A DNA stretch of 64,000 bases from CAVVST01 sp963750995 (GCA_963750995.1 CAVVST010000004.1:744001-808000), one strand, 5' to 3'; counted from the first letter of the stretch, positions 1-9,282 are shown. A program made the numbers and translations. The notes: generated from the letters alone by a model not told the origin.

Positions 1-2653
1 CTATATACCGCAGTGGATACCGTCCGCCAATCACGTCTTCGAGCAGCGGTCGCAGGAATGCCCACCCGCCCATGTTCTCGGGCTCTTCCTGGAGCCAGAC
101 GATGTCTTCGAGAGCCGGATAGCCGGCGATCAATTCCTGCACGGTTTCAGCCGGGTAGGGATAAAGCTGTTCAAGCCGGCAGAGGGCGACATCGGTGGCC
201 GCACCCCGGCGTTCCGCGCTGATGGCGTCGACATAGACCTTGCCGCTGCACAGCACCAGGCGCCTGATCTCCCTGGACCGAGATTTCGCATCGGGATCGT
301 CGAGGACCGGCATGAAGCGGCCTTCCGCCAGTTCGCGCGGCGTCGACGCGACCGCCGGGTGCCGCAGCAGGCTTTTCGGCGTGAGGACGAACAGCGGCAG
401 CGGATCGTCGTCGAGCAGCGCCGACTGCCGGCGAAGAACGTGGAAATACTGCGCCGCCGTGCTGCAGTTGACCAGGCGCAGGTTGATGTCGGCGGCGGCC
501 TCCAGGATGCGTTCCGGGCGGGCGCTCGAATGATCGGGTCCCTGGCCTTCGTAGCCGTGCGGCAGCAGGAAGACGAGGGAGGGCATCAGGCCCCACTTCG
601 CGCGGCCGGAGGTGACGAATTCATCGAGGATGATCTGCGCGCCGTTGATGAAGTCGCCATACTGGGCTTCCCACAGCACCAGGCACCCCGGTTCGTAGAC
701 GTTGTAGCCGAACTCAAACCCGATGGCGGCGTTTTCCGACAGGGGGCTGTTGTGAATGTCGAACGACGCCCGCGCGGCCGCCAGTGACTGAAGCGGGACG
801 AACCGGGTGCCGGACACCGCGTCGTGAAATACCGCGTGGCGCTGGCTGAACGTGCCGCGTTCCACGTCCTCGCCGGTCAGGCGGATGGGAATGCCGTCAG
901 CGAGGATGCTTGCAAACGCCAGCTCCTCGGCCGTTGCCCAATCGATGGTACGTGCGGCGGCGTCAGCCACCGCCTGCCGCCGCTTTTCGCGCGCGCGCTC
1001 GAGTTTCTTGTGAAAGGTAAAGCCCTCGGGCCGGGCAAGGAGCCCTTCATTCAGTGCGCGCAGGCGTTCGACCGGTACTCCGGTCTCGGTCTTGGCGGCG
1101 ATCCCGCGCGGCGCGGGTGCAGGGATATCCGGCGGGCGCGGGTCGACGGTCTTCAGCGACTCGTACGCCTGCTCGAGACTCGCGTAGTGTGCCTTCGCGA
1201 TCGCGTCTGCCTCTTCCGCGCTGATCTGGCCGTGGCGTTGCTGGGTGGCCGCCCAGCTCGCACGCACGGATGGATGTGCGGCGATCGCCTTGTACATGGC
1301 CGGCTGGGTGAACGATGGTTCGTCCCCCTCGTTATGTCCGTATCGCCGATAGCCGACCAGGTCGATGAGGAAGTCCCGATGAAAACGGGCGCGATACTCC
1401 CAGGCGAGGCGGGCGGCCTCGAGGCATGCGACCGGGTCGTCGGCGTTGACGTGAACGATCGGGATCTTGAAGCCGCGGGCAAGGCCGCTGGCGTAGCTGG
1501 TGCTGTACGACTCGTCGGGCGTTGCCGTGAATCCCAGCTGGTTGTTGGCGATGATGTGTACGGTGCCGCCGGTTTCGTACCCGGCCAGCTCGGAGAGATT
1601 CAACGTTTCGGCGACGATTCCCTGGCCGGGGAACGCCGTGTCGCCGTGGATCAGGATGGGCAGCGTGACGGCCGGCTCGAACACGGGCGGACCGGGCTCC
1701 GCCGTGCGCGTGCCGGCGGCGCGCGCCATCCCCTCGACGACCGGGTTCACCGCCTCGAGATGGCTTGGATTGGGCACCAGCGTCACGAACATCTGGCCGC
1801 GGGGGCTCGCGATCCGCGCGCCGGCGTGGTACTTCACGTCGCCGCGCCACCCGAGATCCAGTCTCACGTTCTGCCGCTGCACCGAATCCTTGAACTCGGC
1901 GAGGATCTCGGCGTACGGCTTGTCCAGCACGTGGGCGAGGACATTGAGCCGTCCGCGGTGCGCCATGCCGAGCAGCGTGTGGCGTACACCGCGGTCGCCC
2001 GCGCCGCTGATGATCTCGTCGAGCACGGGCACGAGCATGTCGAGCCCTTCGATCGAGAACCGCGTCTTGCCAGGGAAGACGCGGTGGAGGAACTGTTCGA
2101 AGACTTCCACTTCGGTCAGCCGATCCAGGAGCGCGCGGGCGTGCTTCCCGTCCATCGTCGGCAGGTAGCGGCCTGATTCCACCGCCTCGCGCAGCCATTC
2201 CCGTTCCTCGGGCACGAACACGTGCGCGAGGTCGAAACCGGTCGTCGAGGAGTAGATGCGCCGGAGCTTCTCGATCGCTTCAAACGCATTCGCAGCGGTT
2301 TCCGCGACTGGGCCGCCGACGAGCGAGGCTGGCAGTTTCTTCAGGTCGTCATCGGTGATGCCGTGAGACTTCGGGGAGAGCGATGGATCCCCCGGAGGCG
2401 GGGAGCCAAGCGGATCGATCTGCGCTGCGAGATGACCGTATCGACGGAGACACTCCGCCAGGTTCGCCGCGCCGACGATGACGTGGATATCCACGCCCGC
2501 GGCGGTATGCGCCGGCTGAGCTAGGTCCGCGGGGGCCCAGGATTCGAAGATCTCGCGGGTCGCGGAGTCGACCGACTCAGGGTTCTCGCGATAGCGTTCG
2601 TACAGCTCGGCGACGTAGCCTGCGTTGACACCCTGGATGTGGTCGAGCTTCAT
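1..2653 (-). CDS. sucA: 2-oxoglutarate dehydrogenase E1 component, 3'-partial
   Basis: This is the thiamine-diphosphate E1 subunit of the 2-oxoglutarate dehydrogenase complex in the TCA cycle. Translating back from ATG at 2653 gives MKLDHIQGVNAGYVAELYER and about 884 codons to the window edge, so the C-terminus is missing. Family landmarks are visible: GMAHRGRLNVLAHV, a PNPSHLEAVNPVVEG segment, GDTAFPGQGIVAETLN, ANNQLGFT, GYRRYGHNEGDEPSFTQP and, near the window edge, WLQEEPENMGGW. Two distant landmarks (around 1339 and 73) were checked to be in frame with the start. No clear ribosome binding site is seen; the start lies just beyond one arm of an inverted repeat. E2 and E3 homologues are at 16758-19456, not adjacent. 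Confidence 0.95.
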   Translation of the reverse strand, partial: MKLDHIQGVNAGYVAELYERYRENPESVDSATREIFESWAPADLAQPAHTAAGVDIHVIVGAANLAECLRRYGHLAAQIDPLGSPPPGDPSLSPKSHGITDDDLKKLPASLVGGPVAETAANAFEAIEKLRRIYSSTTGFDLAHVFVPEEREWLREAVESGRYLPTMDGKHARALLDRLTEVEVFEQFLHRVFPGKTRFSIEGLDMLVPVLDEIISGAGDRGVRHTLLGMAHRGRLNVLAHVLDKPYAEILAEFKDSVQRQNVRLDLGWRGDVKYHAGARIASPRGQMFVTLVPNPSHLEAVNPVVEGMARAAGTRTAEPGPPVFEPAVTLPILIHGDTAFPGQGIVAETLNLSELAGYETGGTVHIIANNQLGFTATPDESYSTSYASGLARGFKIPIVHVNADDPVACLEAARLAWEYRARFHRDFLIDLVGYRRYGHNEGDEPSFTQPAMYKAIAAHPSVRASWAATQQRHGQISAEEADAIAKAHYASLEQAYESLKTVDPRPPDIPAPAPRGIAAKTETGVPVERLRALNEGLLARPEGFTFHKKLERAREKRRQAVADAAARTIDWATAEELAFASILADGIPIRLTGEDVERGTFSQRHAVFHDAVSGTRFVPLQSLAAARASFDIHNSPLSENAAIGFEFGYNVYEPGCLVLWEAQYGDFINGAQIILDEFVTSGRAKWGLMPSLVFLLPHGYEGQGPDHSSARPERILEAAADINLRLVNCSTAAQYFHVLRRQSALLDDDPLPLFVLTPKSLLRHPAVASTPRELAEGRFMPVLDDPDAKSRSREIRRLVLCSGKVYVDAISAERRGAATDVALCRLEQLYPYPAETVQELIAGYPALEDIVWLQEEPENMGGWAFLRPLLEDVIGGRYPLRYI

Positions 2654-2676
2654 TCGACAGGTATCGTACTCCACGG

Positions 2677-2811
2677 CATGACTGCACTTGTCACGGGGCC
2701 ACCGAGGCGCCGAGGCACTGAGAAAATCCTTACAAGGCAAACCTTCGGATGTTCGTGCGCAACACCTCGGTGCCTCAGTGTCTCGGTGGCCCCGTGACAC
2801 GCGCAGTCATG
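2677..2811. repeat. Intergenic inverted repeat with 46-bp arms
   Basis: Arms at 2677-2722 and 2766-2811 are reverse complements at about 40 of 46 positions. Each arm carries the quasi-tandem word ccaccgaggc / gccgaggcactgag. The right arm runs into the methylase gene, so the final residues of that protein (TARVTGPPRH) and its stop are encoded by the repeat. The transcript could form a very long hairpin between the methylase and sucA, perhaps acting as a terminator or mRNA stabiliser. The architecture resembles mobile palindromic elements; family assignment is not possible here. Confidence 0.8.
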
Positions 2812-5800
2812 AAAGTCATGAGCGCCTCTCGTCTCGTCTCAACGCCAATCAACGGAAACGTCCCGAGCACGTGCTCGAAATCGTCCTTCGTCAGTCCGTA
2901 CAGCCGCGCCACGAGTGCCTGAAGCACCGCGTATTCCTTCATTTCCTCAATCGACCTGTTGCTCCTCGTCAGCGCTCGTGACAGCGACGCGAGCGTGGCG
3001 AAGGACGGATCCTGCGGAGCGATCATGGGCACGGGCAGGCGAGAGACCAGCGCAACGGTGACGTGAGTGTTGACCCGCATTCTGACGAGGTAGTTGGCGA
3101 CCAAGCTGTTGAGCAGCGCACAGAGCACATGCTGGGCATCCTGCGAGAGTGAAGTTTTCAGGCAGAACAGCGTGTGCGTCGTGACCGCCCGCGGCGGGAC
3201 GATCGCCGCGATCAGCGTCAGGCGATTGGTGGCGCTCGCAATGTCTCGGTAGGCAAGACGGGCGCGGCGCGCAATTGTCCTGGCGGTGCCCTCGTCTGGC
3301 CATCCGTGGCGGCAGCTGGCAGTGGAGGCACGGAACGGTTCGATCTGTTTGCCTTCGAGGACCGGCCTCGTGCCCCTGCTGCCGGGAAAGGGCACGAACG
3401 AGGCGCTGTCGTCGGTTGCATTCAGCTCGCGCCCGAAGTGCACGTGCCACCCGTTCGGTGCACCGAGCCAGGGGACTCGCGCGGCCACCTTCTCGAGAAT
3501 CCGCAGGTCGTGTTCGCCAGCGAACTCCGGAATCCCGAGATCGTCCGGTCCCGACAGCCGCTCCAGCAGCGCCCTTGTGATCACGAACGGGGCCTGCGCG
3601 CCCTGACTGTCCAGATCCTCCGGCGCCCGTGCGCCGAACCGGCACGCGATCTGCCGAGTTGGCCGGCCCGTCGTCGCCGTGAGCAGTACAAACCGGAGGC
3701 TGCGATGAATCGGGAAGATGCCGCCACGGTTGTCCAGTCCGGTGACCGTGTCGACGTCGGCATGATCAAAAACGTGGCGCCTCAGCGGCGCCGCACCGGC
3801 ATCGATCACCACCCCAGACGGCAGTACCAGGCCGATGCGGCCGCCTGGCCGCGCGAGCTGCAGCGCGCGCTCCAGGAACAGCTGGTAGCGGTTGACGTGG
3901 GCGCGGCTTTCCACGCGGTAGATCCCGGCTTCTCGCGCGAAGTTGGTGAACTGGCGCGCTTCAATCCGACGGCCGGCACGGATGTCGGTGTTGCCACTGT
4001 CGCCGCGGACCATGTCCCACGGCGGGTTGCCGATCACGGCGTCGAAACCCGCGTCCGGCCGTGGCTCGCCCTGGTCATCCAGGAAGACCTCTGGAAACGC
4101 GAGCGGCCAGTGCAGGAATCGATGGCGTGCGGCAAGCGCGGCCGCGTGCGCGAGGAACCGATCCGTCGAGCGCGACGGCAGCGTCGTGTGTCCTGAGATC
4201 AGGCGCTCGGTCAATTCTCTGAAAAGCGCCGGATCCGGTGCGGAGCCTTCCTCCCAGAACCAGCCCGCGCACCACAGGTCGAGTACCGCCGACCATCGAC
4301 CGAGCGGCGAGTGCGAGGCGTGAAGCGCTGCGAGCGTGGTCTCCTTTGCATGAACGATCGCGGCGGAATCGTCCGGGTCGCGTGCAAGCTTCAGACGAGT
4401 GCGGACGGCCTGCTGCAGGATTGGGCTCACGCTCGTCTCCGAGAAGAGCGGCAGCGGCTCCGGCCTGCGCGTCCTGCCCGTGGCGCGGGTGGGCTGTCGC
4501 CGCACGTCGTCCAGGCTCGCGCCAACCAGGCTGTTGCCGGCGACGAAGTGATGGTCGAGAAAGGTGAGTGGCTTGTCGGCCGCCAGGCTGGCGAGCCAGA
4601 TCGAGAGGCGCGCGAGCTGAACAGCCATCGGATTCAGATCGACTCCGAAGAGACAGCGCTGCGCGATCTCGCGGCGCAGGGACGCGCGATCAGACGCGTC
4701 GACGTCGCCGTCGTGCCATCGGCCCTCGACGACCAGCCGCTCCTCGACGGCTGACGCCAGGAAGCGGCAGGCCGCGACGAGGAAGGCGCCACTGCCCATC
4801 GCCGGATCGAGGATCCGCAGCTGCATGACTTCGTCGGCGGTTCGATTCCGAACCAGCGGGTCGAGCGAACGGCGGACCAGAAACGCCGTGACACGGCGAG
4901 GGGTGTAGAAGGAGCCGGTGGATCGCCGAGCATCGCCGGTGCGGGTCAGGCGGGAAGGTGTGCGGTCCGCAGGTTCGTAATCGAGGACGCGTTCGTATAC
5001 GGCGCCAAGCTGTTCGACATCCAGGTCCCGGTAGGAAATTCGCCCCCGTCCGTCGCCGGAGACCGTCGTGCCGACCGCCATGATGGCCCCGCCCATCACC
5101 CGGTCGTCGATGCGGGTGCGATCGAATGCCGCCGAGTGAATCGGCGCAAACAGACGCCCGTTGAACGGTGTGACTTTGAGCTCGCCGGCGGAGCAACCCG
5201 CATGGGCGAGCCTGGAAATCGCGGCCACGGCCTGCCAGATTCCGCGGCACGGCCGGCCGGCGAGCAGCGTGGTGACGATCGCCTCGATGCTGTAGCGGTC
5301 GCGGTAGACGGGGTGCCACATCGGGACGAGTCCTCGTGCCTCCGCGAACAGCAGAAATAGGATCCGGTAAAGCACGGTCAACGACTGATCGAACAGGACC
5401 AGCGCGCCGTGGCGGGCGCTCTCGCGGGCACTGTGGCGCCCGGTTGATGCCAGCGCCGCGATCAGCAGCTCGAGCGCGTGCAGGACCCCGTCGCCGAGCG
5501 CCTTGCAGACCGCCGCGCCGTGCCGGGCCGAGAGCTCGCTGGCGCGTTCAAGCACAGTGACCGGAGCTGACATGGCTTCAGCCCGCGCCAGGCTCCACAG
5601 CATGGTCCTCGCTGGACCCTCGCGCGACGCGAGGGCGAGGTCGAGTTCAACGTAGTGCCGCGACCACGTGTGATGGCCGTCGATGACCCGGAAGGAGACG
5701 GCGTTGGAGCAGAAGCACCACCGCGCATCCGATTGGATGCCGTCCAGCACGGCGGACCGCCATGTCCGTTCGAGCGACTCGTTCCAGGGAACGATGACGA

Positions 5801-6086
5801 CCGGGACGAGGGTGCCCGACAACGCGAGAGCTTCGAGCCGGACTCTTGCCGGTTCATCGGTTCGGCGCGCGACGGCGTATCCGAGGATCTTGAGGAGCGG
5901 GACGATCGCGATGTCGGCAATCGCACGAGTACTTGATGCCGGTCCGAGGGCCGCTTCACGGCGATCGGCCCATGCCTCGAGGGCGCGGGCGATGCCCGGC
6001 GGCGGCGACTCCGCGCCTCTGACTGACGCCAGGACGGCATCAGCACACGCGGCACTGACGAGACGTCCGCGGACGCCCGCCCCCAT
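2775..6086 (-). CDS. Large Eco57I-like N6-adenine DNA methyltransferase (DISARM DrmMI-like or type IIG-like)
   Basis: This protein of 1103 residues is predicted to transfer methyl groups to adenine in DNA. The SAM-binding motif LDPAMGSGAF lies near 426-435, preceded by the usual GSFYTP (391-396). GVDLNPMAV lies near 481 and the catalytic motif IV NPPW at 687-690. The C-terminal third contains TRD-like sequence (NTHVTVALVSRLPVP) that may recognise the target. Residues 60-150 resemble the N-terminal nuclease-like region of type IIG/BREX methylases, but I do not see the expected E-x-K; the position reads VPVVIVPWNE, so it may be nuclease-dead. The ATG follows the helicase stop by one base (TGATATG), indicating coupled translation. 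It is last in the queF-smr-helicase operon. DISARM class 1 pairs a SNF2 helicase with such a methylase, but drmA, drmB and drmC are absent here. Confidence 0.85.
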   Translation of the reverse strand: MGAGVRGRLVSAACADAVLASVRGAESPPPGIARALEAWADRREAALGPASSTRAIADIAIVPLLKILGYAVARRTDEPARVRLEALALSGTLVPVVIVPWNESLERTWRSAVLDGIQSDARWCFCSNAVSFRVIDGHHTWSRHYVELDLALASREGPARTMLWSLARAEAMSAPVTVLERASELSARHGAAVCKALGDGVLHALELLIAALASTGRHSARESARHGALVLFDQSLTVLYRILFLLFAEARGLVPMWHPVYRDRYSIEAIVTTLLAGRPCRGIWQAVAAISRLAHAGCSAGELKVTPFNGRLFAPIHSAAFDRTRIDDRVMGGAIMAVGTTVSGDGRGRISYRDLDVEQLGAVYERVLDYEPADRTPSRLTRTGDARRSTGSFYTPRRVTAFLVRRSLDPLVRNRTADEVMQLRILDPAMGSGAFLVAACRFLASAVEERLVVEGRWHDGDVDASDRASLRREIAQRCLFGVDLNPMAVQLARLSIWLASLAADKPLTFLDHHFVAGNSLVGASLDDVRRQPTRATGRTRRPEPLPLFSETSVSPILQQAVRTRLKLARDPDDSAAIVHAKETTLAALHASHSPLGRWSAVLDLWCAGWFWEEGSAPDPALFRELTERLISGHTTLPSRSTDRFLAHAAALAARHRFLHWPLAFPEVFLDDQGEPRPDAGFDAVIGNPPWDMVRGDSGNTDIRAGRRIEARQFTNFAREAGIYRVESRAHVNRYQLFLERALQLARPGGRIGLVLPSGVVIDAGAAPLRRHVFDHADVDTVTGLDNRGGIFPIHRSLRFVLLTATTGRPTRQIACRFGARAPEDLDSQGAQAPFVITRALLERLSGPDDLGIPEFAGEHDLRILEKVAARVPWLGAPNGWHVHFGRELNATDDSASFVPFPGSRGTRPVLEGKQIEPFRASTASCRHGWPDEGTARTIARRARLAYRDIASATNRLTLIAAIVPPRAVTTHTLFCLKTSLSQDAQHVLCALLNSLVANYLVRMRVNTHVTVALVSRLPVPMIAPQDPSFATLASLSRALTRSNRSIEEMKEYAVLQALVARLYGLTKDDFEHVLGTFPLIGVETRREALMTFMTARVTGPPRH

Positions 6087-6087
6087 A

Positions 6088-8604
6088 TCATTCGAGGATT
6101 ACGGCAAATGCCAGATCACAACGTTCGACGCCGAGGTTCTCGCAGGCACGAAGCTGGTCGAGCCGGGCACGACAACGAGAGAGCGCCGCGTCGAGCAGGG
6201 CCGCCTGGGCACTAGCCGCCCGGTGGTTGCGACGGTCAAACAGTCCCGGCTGCAGCAGCGTCGCCGACATCCTCGCGTGTTCACGGCGGATGACTTCGCC
6301 TATGTCGAGCTCACGGCGCAGCCATAGCGCCATCGGCTGTTGCAGGACTTCCTGAAGTCGTTGCATCGGGCCGCCGACTCCAGCGTCCATCACGAACTGC
6401 CGGACCGGACCGTATCGCAGTGCGACGCGGGTGGCGTCGGCCGACCGGTCCGGAAGCTCAGGCACGACGGCACCGGCGGCCAGGACCGTTTCCCAGAGAA
6501 TCTGACTCGAGCCGGCAACGATAGTCACTCGAAATGCCCAGAGACGCTGACGCCGCCGCCCGGAACACGGGCGGAGCCGCGCGCACACTGGACGCACCTC
6601 GCTGGAGTCATTGGCTGACGCGCGCCAACCTCTTGTGCGGATGAGGCGTTCGGTTTCCTCAATCGCCTCACTCCGCAGGTGGACAACGAATACACCGGGC
6701 GTCGGCAGGGGTCCGGGCGGTGGAAGTCGGGAGGCACCGAACACGGACTCGGCCACTGACGCTTCATCAGGCATCGTCTCCATCGCGCCGCGAATCCGAT
6801 CGGCGCGCGAGGCAAGTCTCGCCACGATCGATTCCTCGTACGTGTCTGCGCCGACCAGGCGGATGGCGTGCACCGTACGGGGCTGGCCAATTCGATCGAC
6901 CCGTCCGGCGCGCTGATCGAGCCGTACGGGCGTCCACGGCAGCTCCAGGTTGATGACAACCCGGCACCGCTGCTGAAGATTGAGACCTTCGCTCGCGGCG
7001 TCGGTGGCCAGCAGCAGACGGGCCCGACCCGACGTGAACCGGGCGAGCACGTCCCTGCGCTCCTGCCTCGTCTGGCCGCCGTGCAGCAGCACAATCTCGG
7101 TTGCCGGCAGGATTGTAGAGAGCCGTTCGAGCGTGTCGCGATACTCGGTGAAGACAATCGCCGGCTCACCGATTCGCCTGATGAGTCGGGTGAGACAGGC
7201 CAGCTTGCTTTCGCGGACCGCGGCGCTGCGGGCACGATCGAGAATGCCGCGAAGGAGCGCCCGCTCCTCGCCGCCGTCGCGCAACGCCTGCGACCCCAGC
7301 CACGCCAGAGGTTCCTCGTCGTCCTGCGAGACGTCAGCGAACGGCAGACCCGGCTGGGCCTCGATCTCTCGCGGGTCCTCGAGGAGTGCAAGCCTCCTTT
7401 CGATCGAGCGGACGAGGGATCCGGCGCTGCTGCACGCGCGGCGGGCGAGTACGGCCATCGCGAGCCGTGCACCGCGCGCGCGCTCATCTGACGATTCGGC
7501 CCATGCCCGCCTGCCGTACGCCATCAGCGCCGCGTGCATCGCCGCTTCGGCCGGCGTCGGCCGGACCAGGAGCATGGTGGTACGCCTGCGGCCCGCGACG
7601 CCGGCGTCGGCCCGCGACCTCCTGAACATCAGCAAGGGGTAGGCGTGACCTACGTCGCCGATGCCGCACAGCCTCTGAAACGCCGCGTCGTCGCCGGAAT
7701 GCGGCGTCGCCGTCAGGAGAACCACCGCCCGGGCTCGCCGCGCGACGGCCTGCGCCGCGGCGGCGCGATCCGATCGGCCGGCGAGATTGTGGGCTTCATC
7801 GAACACGGCGATGTCCCAGGTCAGCGTCTCGATCGATCGCATCACTTCAGGGCGCTTGATGAAGTCGATCGATGTAACGATGATCGGCGGCAACGACCAC
7901 GGATTGATCCCGGCAGGGAGGGTAGCGGCGACGCCGGCAACCCCGGCTGTGTCAAAGACGTCCGCGTCGAGGTGGAAACGCGTCTGCAGCTCGTGCCGCC
8001 ACTGTTCTCGAAGCGCGGCCGGCGAGACGATCAGCGCCCGCGCTTCCGGCTGCCGTGCCAGCACTTCGGCGAGCATCAGGCCCGCCTGCACCGTCTTGCC
8101 AAGGCCGACGCCATCGGCAATCAGGAAGCGGCAGGCGTGACCGCGAATGAGGGCCAGCGCAGGTTCCAGCTGAAACGGAATGATGGTCAGGTCTGCGTGG
8201 GCGGCGGCCCGAAGGGAGTTCCAGGAGGGCGTCGCCTGCGCCAGCACGCCTCGTGCGACTCGACGCCAGTGTCCGGGCCGGACGACCCGCGGCTCGAGCG
8301 ACGAGGGCAGGCGATCGAGCGGTTCGAACGGCAGCAGAAACCGCGAGCGGCAGTGCCGATTCGCGGCGCTGCACCCGGCCGCCTCGAGGATCGCCGCATC
8401 GCCGTGGATCGCGTGGCTGATGACACGCCATCGTTCACCACGGATGCGTACGACGTCGCCGGCGCGCAGGGGTCCGAGGGCCTCGGCTGCAACCACGTGC
8501 TGCCGTGGTGCACGGGCCATTCCGGCACGATTGCGGCCCAAATCGGCGACGGGCGGTGCAAAGCGTGCGAAATTTGCCAGTCCGCAGCGGGCCGGCGCGG
8601 TCAA
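6088..8604 (-). CDS. SNF2/RapA-type DEAH helicase (DISARM DrmD-like)
   Basis: This superfamily 2 ATPase of 838 residues is expected to translocate on double-stranded DNA. Visible motifs are Walker A ADGVGLGKTVQAG (about 163-175), DEAH (269-272), LLTATPHSGD (about 297-306), the motif V region LLATDAASEGLNLQ and motif VI QRAGRVDRIGQ (about 565-575). The start is a TTG whose last bases form the stop of smr (TTGA), so it is translationally coupled. No nuclease motif was recognised. Its tight pairing with a downstream N6-adenine methylase suggests a restriction-like or DISARM-like defence role. A general SNF2 chromatin or transcription-recycling role like RapA cannot be excluded. Confidence 0.85.
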   Translation of the reverse strand: MTAPARCGLANFARFAPPVADLGRNRAGMARAPRQHVVAAEALGPLRAGDVVRIRGERWRVISHAIHGDAAILEAAGCSAANRHCRSRFLLPFEPLDRLPSSLEPRVVRPGHWRRVARGVLAQATPSWNSLRAAAHADLTIIPFQLEPALALIRGHACRFLIADGVGLGKTVQAGLMLAEVLARQPEARALIVSPAALREQWRHELQTRFHLDADVFDTAGVAGVAATLPAGINPWSLPPIIVTSIDFIKRPEVMRSIETLTWDIAVFDEAHNLAGRSDRAAAAQAVARRARAVVLLTATPHSGDDAAFQRLCGIGDVGHAYPLLMFRRSRADAGVAGRRRTTMLLVRPTPAEAAMHAALMAYGRRAWAESSDERARGARLAMAVLARRACSSAGSLVRSIERRLALLEDPREIEAQPGLPFADVSQDDEEPLAWLGSQALRDGGEERALLRGILDRARSAAVRESKLACLTRLIRRIGEPAIVFTEYRDTLERLSTILPATEIVLLHGGQTRQERRDVLARFTSGRARLLLATDAASEGLNLQQRCRVVINLELPWTPVRLDQRAGRVDRIGQPRTVHAIRLVGADTYEESIVARLASRADRIRGAMETMPDEASVAESVFGASRLPPPGPLPTPGVFVVHLRSEAIEETERLIRTRGWRASANDSSEVRPVCARLRPCSGRRRQRLWAFRVTIVAGSSQILWETVLAAGAVVPELPDRSADATRVALRYGPVRQFVMDAGVGGPMQRLQEVLQQPMALWLRRELDIGEVIRREHARMSATLLQPGLFDRRNHRAASAQAALLDAALSRCRARLDQLRACENLGVERCDLAFAVILE

Positions 8605-8861
8605 TTTTGACGAAGTCGTGCGACCGTCGCGCCGAGGTGAGATTCGGCTGCGTCCCAGAATTCCTCGACCAGTGGATGACGCTCGAGCGCCTGCTGCACG
8701 ATCCCGCGCTGGATGCCCTTGCCGCGTCCGTGGATTAACCGGACCTCCCGCAGGCCCGCCTCGTGAGCGGCATTCACGTACTCTTCGACCACCGACTTGA
8801 TGTCGCGCGGGGCGAAGGCGTGCAGATCGAGAGCGTCCTCGATCGGCAGCCGGTGGGTCAC
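8601..8861 (-). CDS. Smr-domain protein (stand-alone MutS2 C-terminal-like)
   Basis: This 86-residue protein is essentially one Smr domain. It shows the LDLHAFAP version of the LDLHG motif near the start and HGRGKGI, matching the HGxGxG signature, around 44-50. Smr domains are nicking or branched-DNA/RNA endonucleases in MutS2 and related proteins. The GTG start overlaps the queF stop (GTGA), and its own stop overlaps the helicase TTG start (TTGA). It therefore sits in the middle of a coupled operon and could supply the nuclease activity missing from the helicase-methylase pair. That is inference from position. Confidence 0.85.
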   Translation of the reverse strand: MTHRLPIEDALDLHAFAPRDIKSVVEEYVNAAHEAGLREVRLIHGRGKGIQRGIVQQALERHPLVEEFWDAAESHLGATVARLRQN

Positions 8862-9226
8862 GGCGCCGGATAAGTGGCGGTCACGACCGTCTTGATGCCC
8901 CCGCGCACCGAGAAGTCGCCGACCACGGTCATGCGGCGGGGCTGGCAGGCGGCGACCAGGTCGTCGAGGATCTGGTTCGTCACCGCCTCGTAGAAAATGC
9001 CGCGGTTCCGGAACTCGATCATGTAGTACTTCAAGGACTTCAGCTCGATACAGCGATCGCCCGGGACGTAGGTGATCCGGATCGCGCCGAAGTCGGGCAG
9101 GCCGGTCTTGGGGCAGACCGACGTGAACTCAGGGCAGTCGATCGCGATCTCGAAGTCGCGTCCGGGCCGGGGATTGGGGAAGGTCTCGATCACCGCATGC
9201 TTGACATGAGGCCGAAATTCTAGCAC
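8858..9226 (-). CDS. queF: NADPH-dependent 7-cyano-7-deazaguanine reductase QueF, short form
   Basis: QueF reduces preQ0 to preQ1 in queuosine biosynthesis. The 122-residue product carries CPEFTSVCPKTGLPDF, with the catalytic cysteine in SVCP, then ELKSLKYY at the place of the usual ESKSLK, and the C-terminal GDFSVRGGIKT. The open frame extends far upstream, but conserved sequence begins at LEFRPHVKHAVIETFPNP, so I chose the GTG at 9226. The gene is the short unimodular type. It is first in an operon with smr, a helicase and a DNA methylase, linked by a GTGA overlap. That is an unusual setting, since 7-deazaguanines also occur in DNA modification. Confidence 0.88.
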   Translation of the reverse strand: MLEFRPHVKHAVIETFPNPRPGRDFEIAIDCPEFTSVCPKTGLPDFGAIRITYVPGDRCIELKSLKYYMIEFRNRGIFYEAVTNQILDDLVAACQPRRMTVVGDFSVRGGIKTVVTATYPAP

Positions 9227-9253
9227 TTTGGCCGGAAATCGCGCGGTTGCGCG

Positions 9254-9282
9254 TTGACACTCACAGACGCGCGAGATAGCAT
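9254..9282 (+). promoter_or_regulatory. Sigma70-type promoter for the HU gene
   Basis: A consensus TTGACA at 9254-9259 is followed after 17 bases by TAGCAT (9277-9282). It points at the HU gene about 95 bases downstream. It lies between the divergent queF and HU genes. Confidence 0.6.

Noticed and set aside
824..2176. Long plus-strand open frame of 450 codons
   Set aside because: It is antisense to sucA, whose minus-strand translation shows many conserved 2-oxoglutarate dehydrogenase motifs; long antisense frames are expected at this GC content.
1..2653. sucA as a pseudogene, since several short minus-strand frames cover the region
   Set aside because: The true frame is simply open at the window edge. 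Motifs around 1339 and 73 are in frame with ATG 2653.
3174..4196. Plus-strand open frame of 340 codons
   Set aside because: Antisense to the DNA methylase; no domain features.
2775..8604. Complete DISARM system
   Set aside because: Only a DrmD-like helicase and a DrmMI-like methylase are present; drmA, drmB and drmC are absent on both sides within the window.
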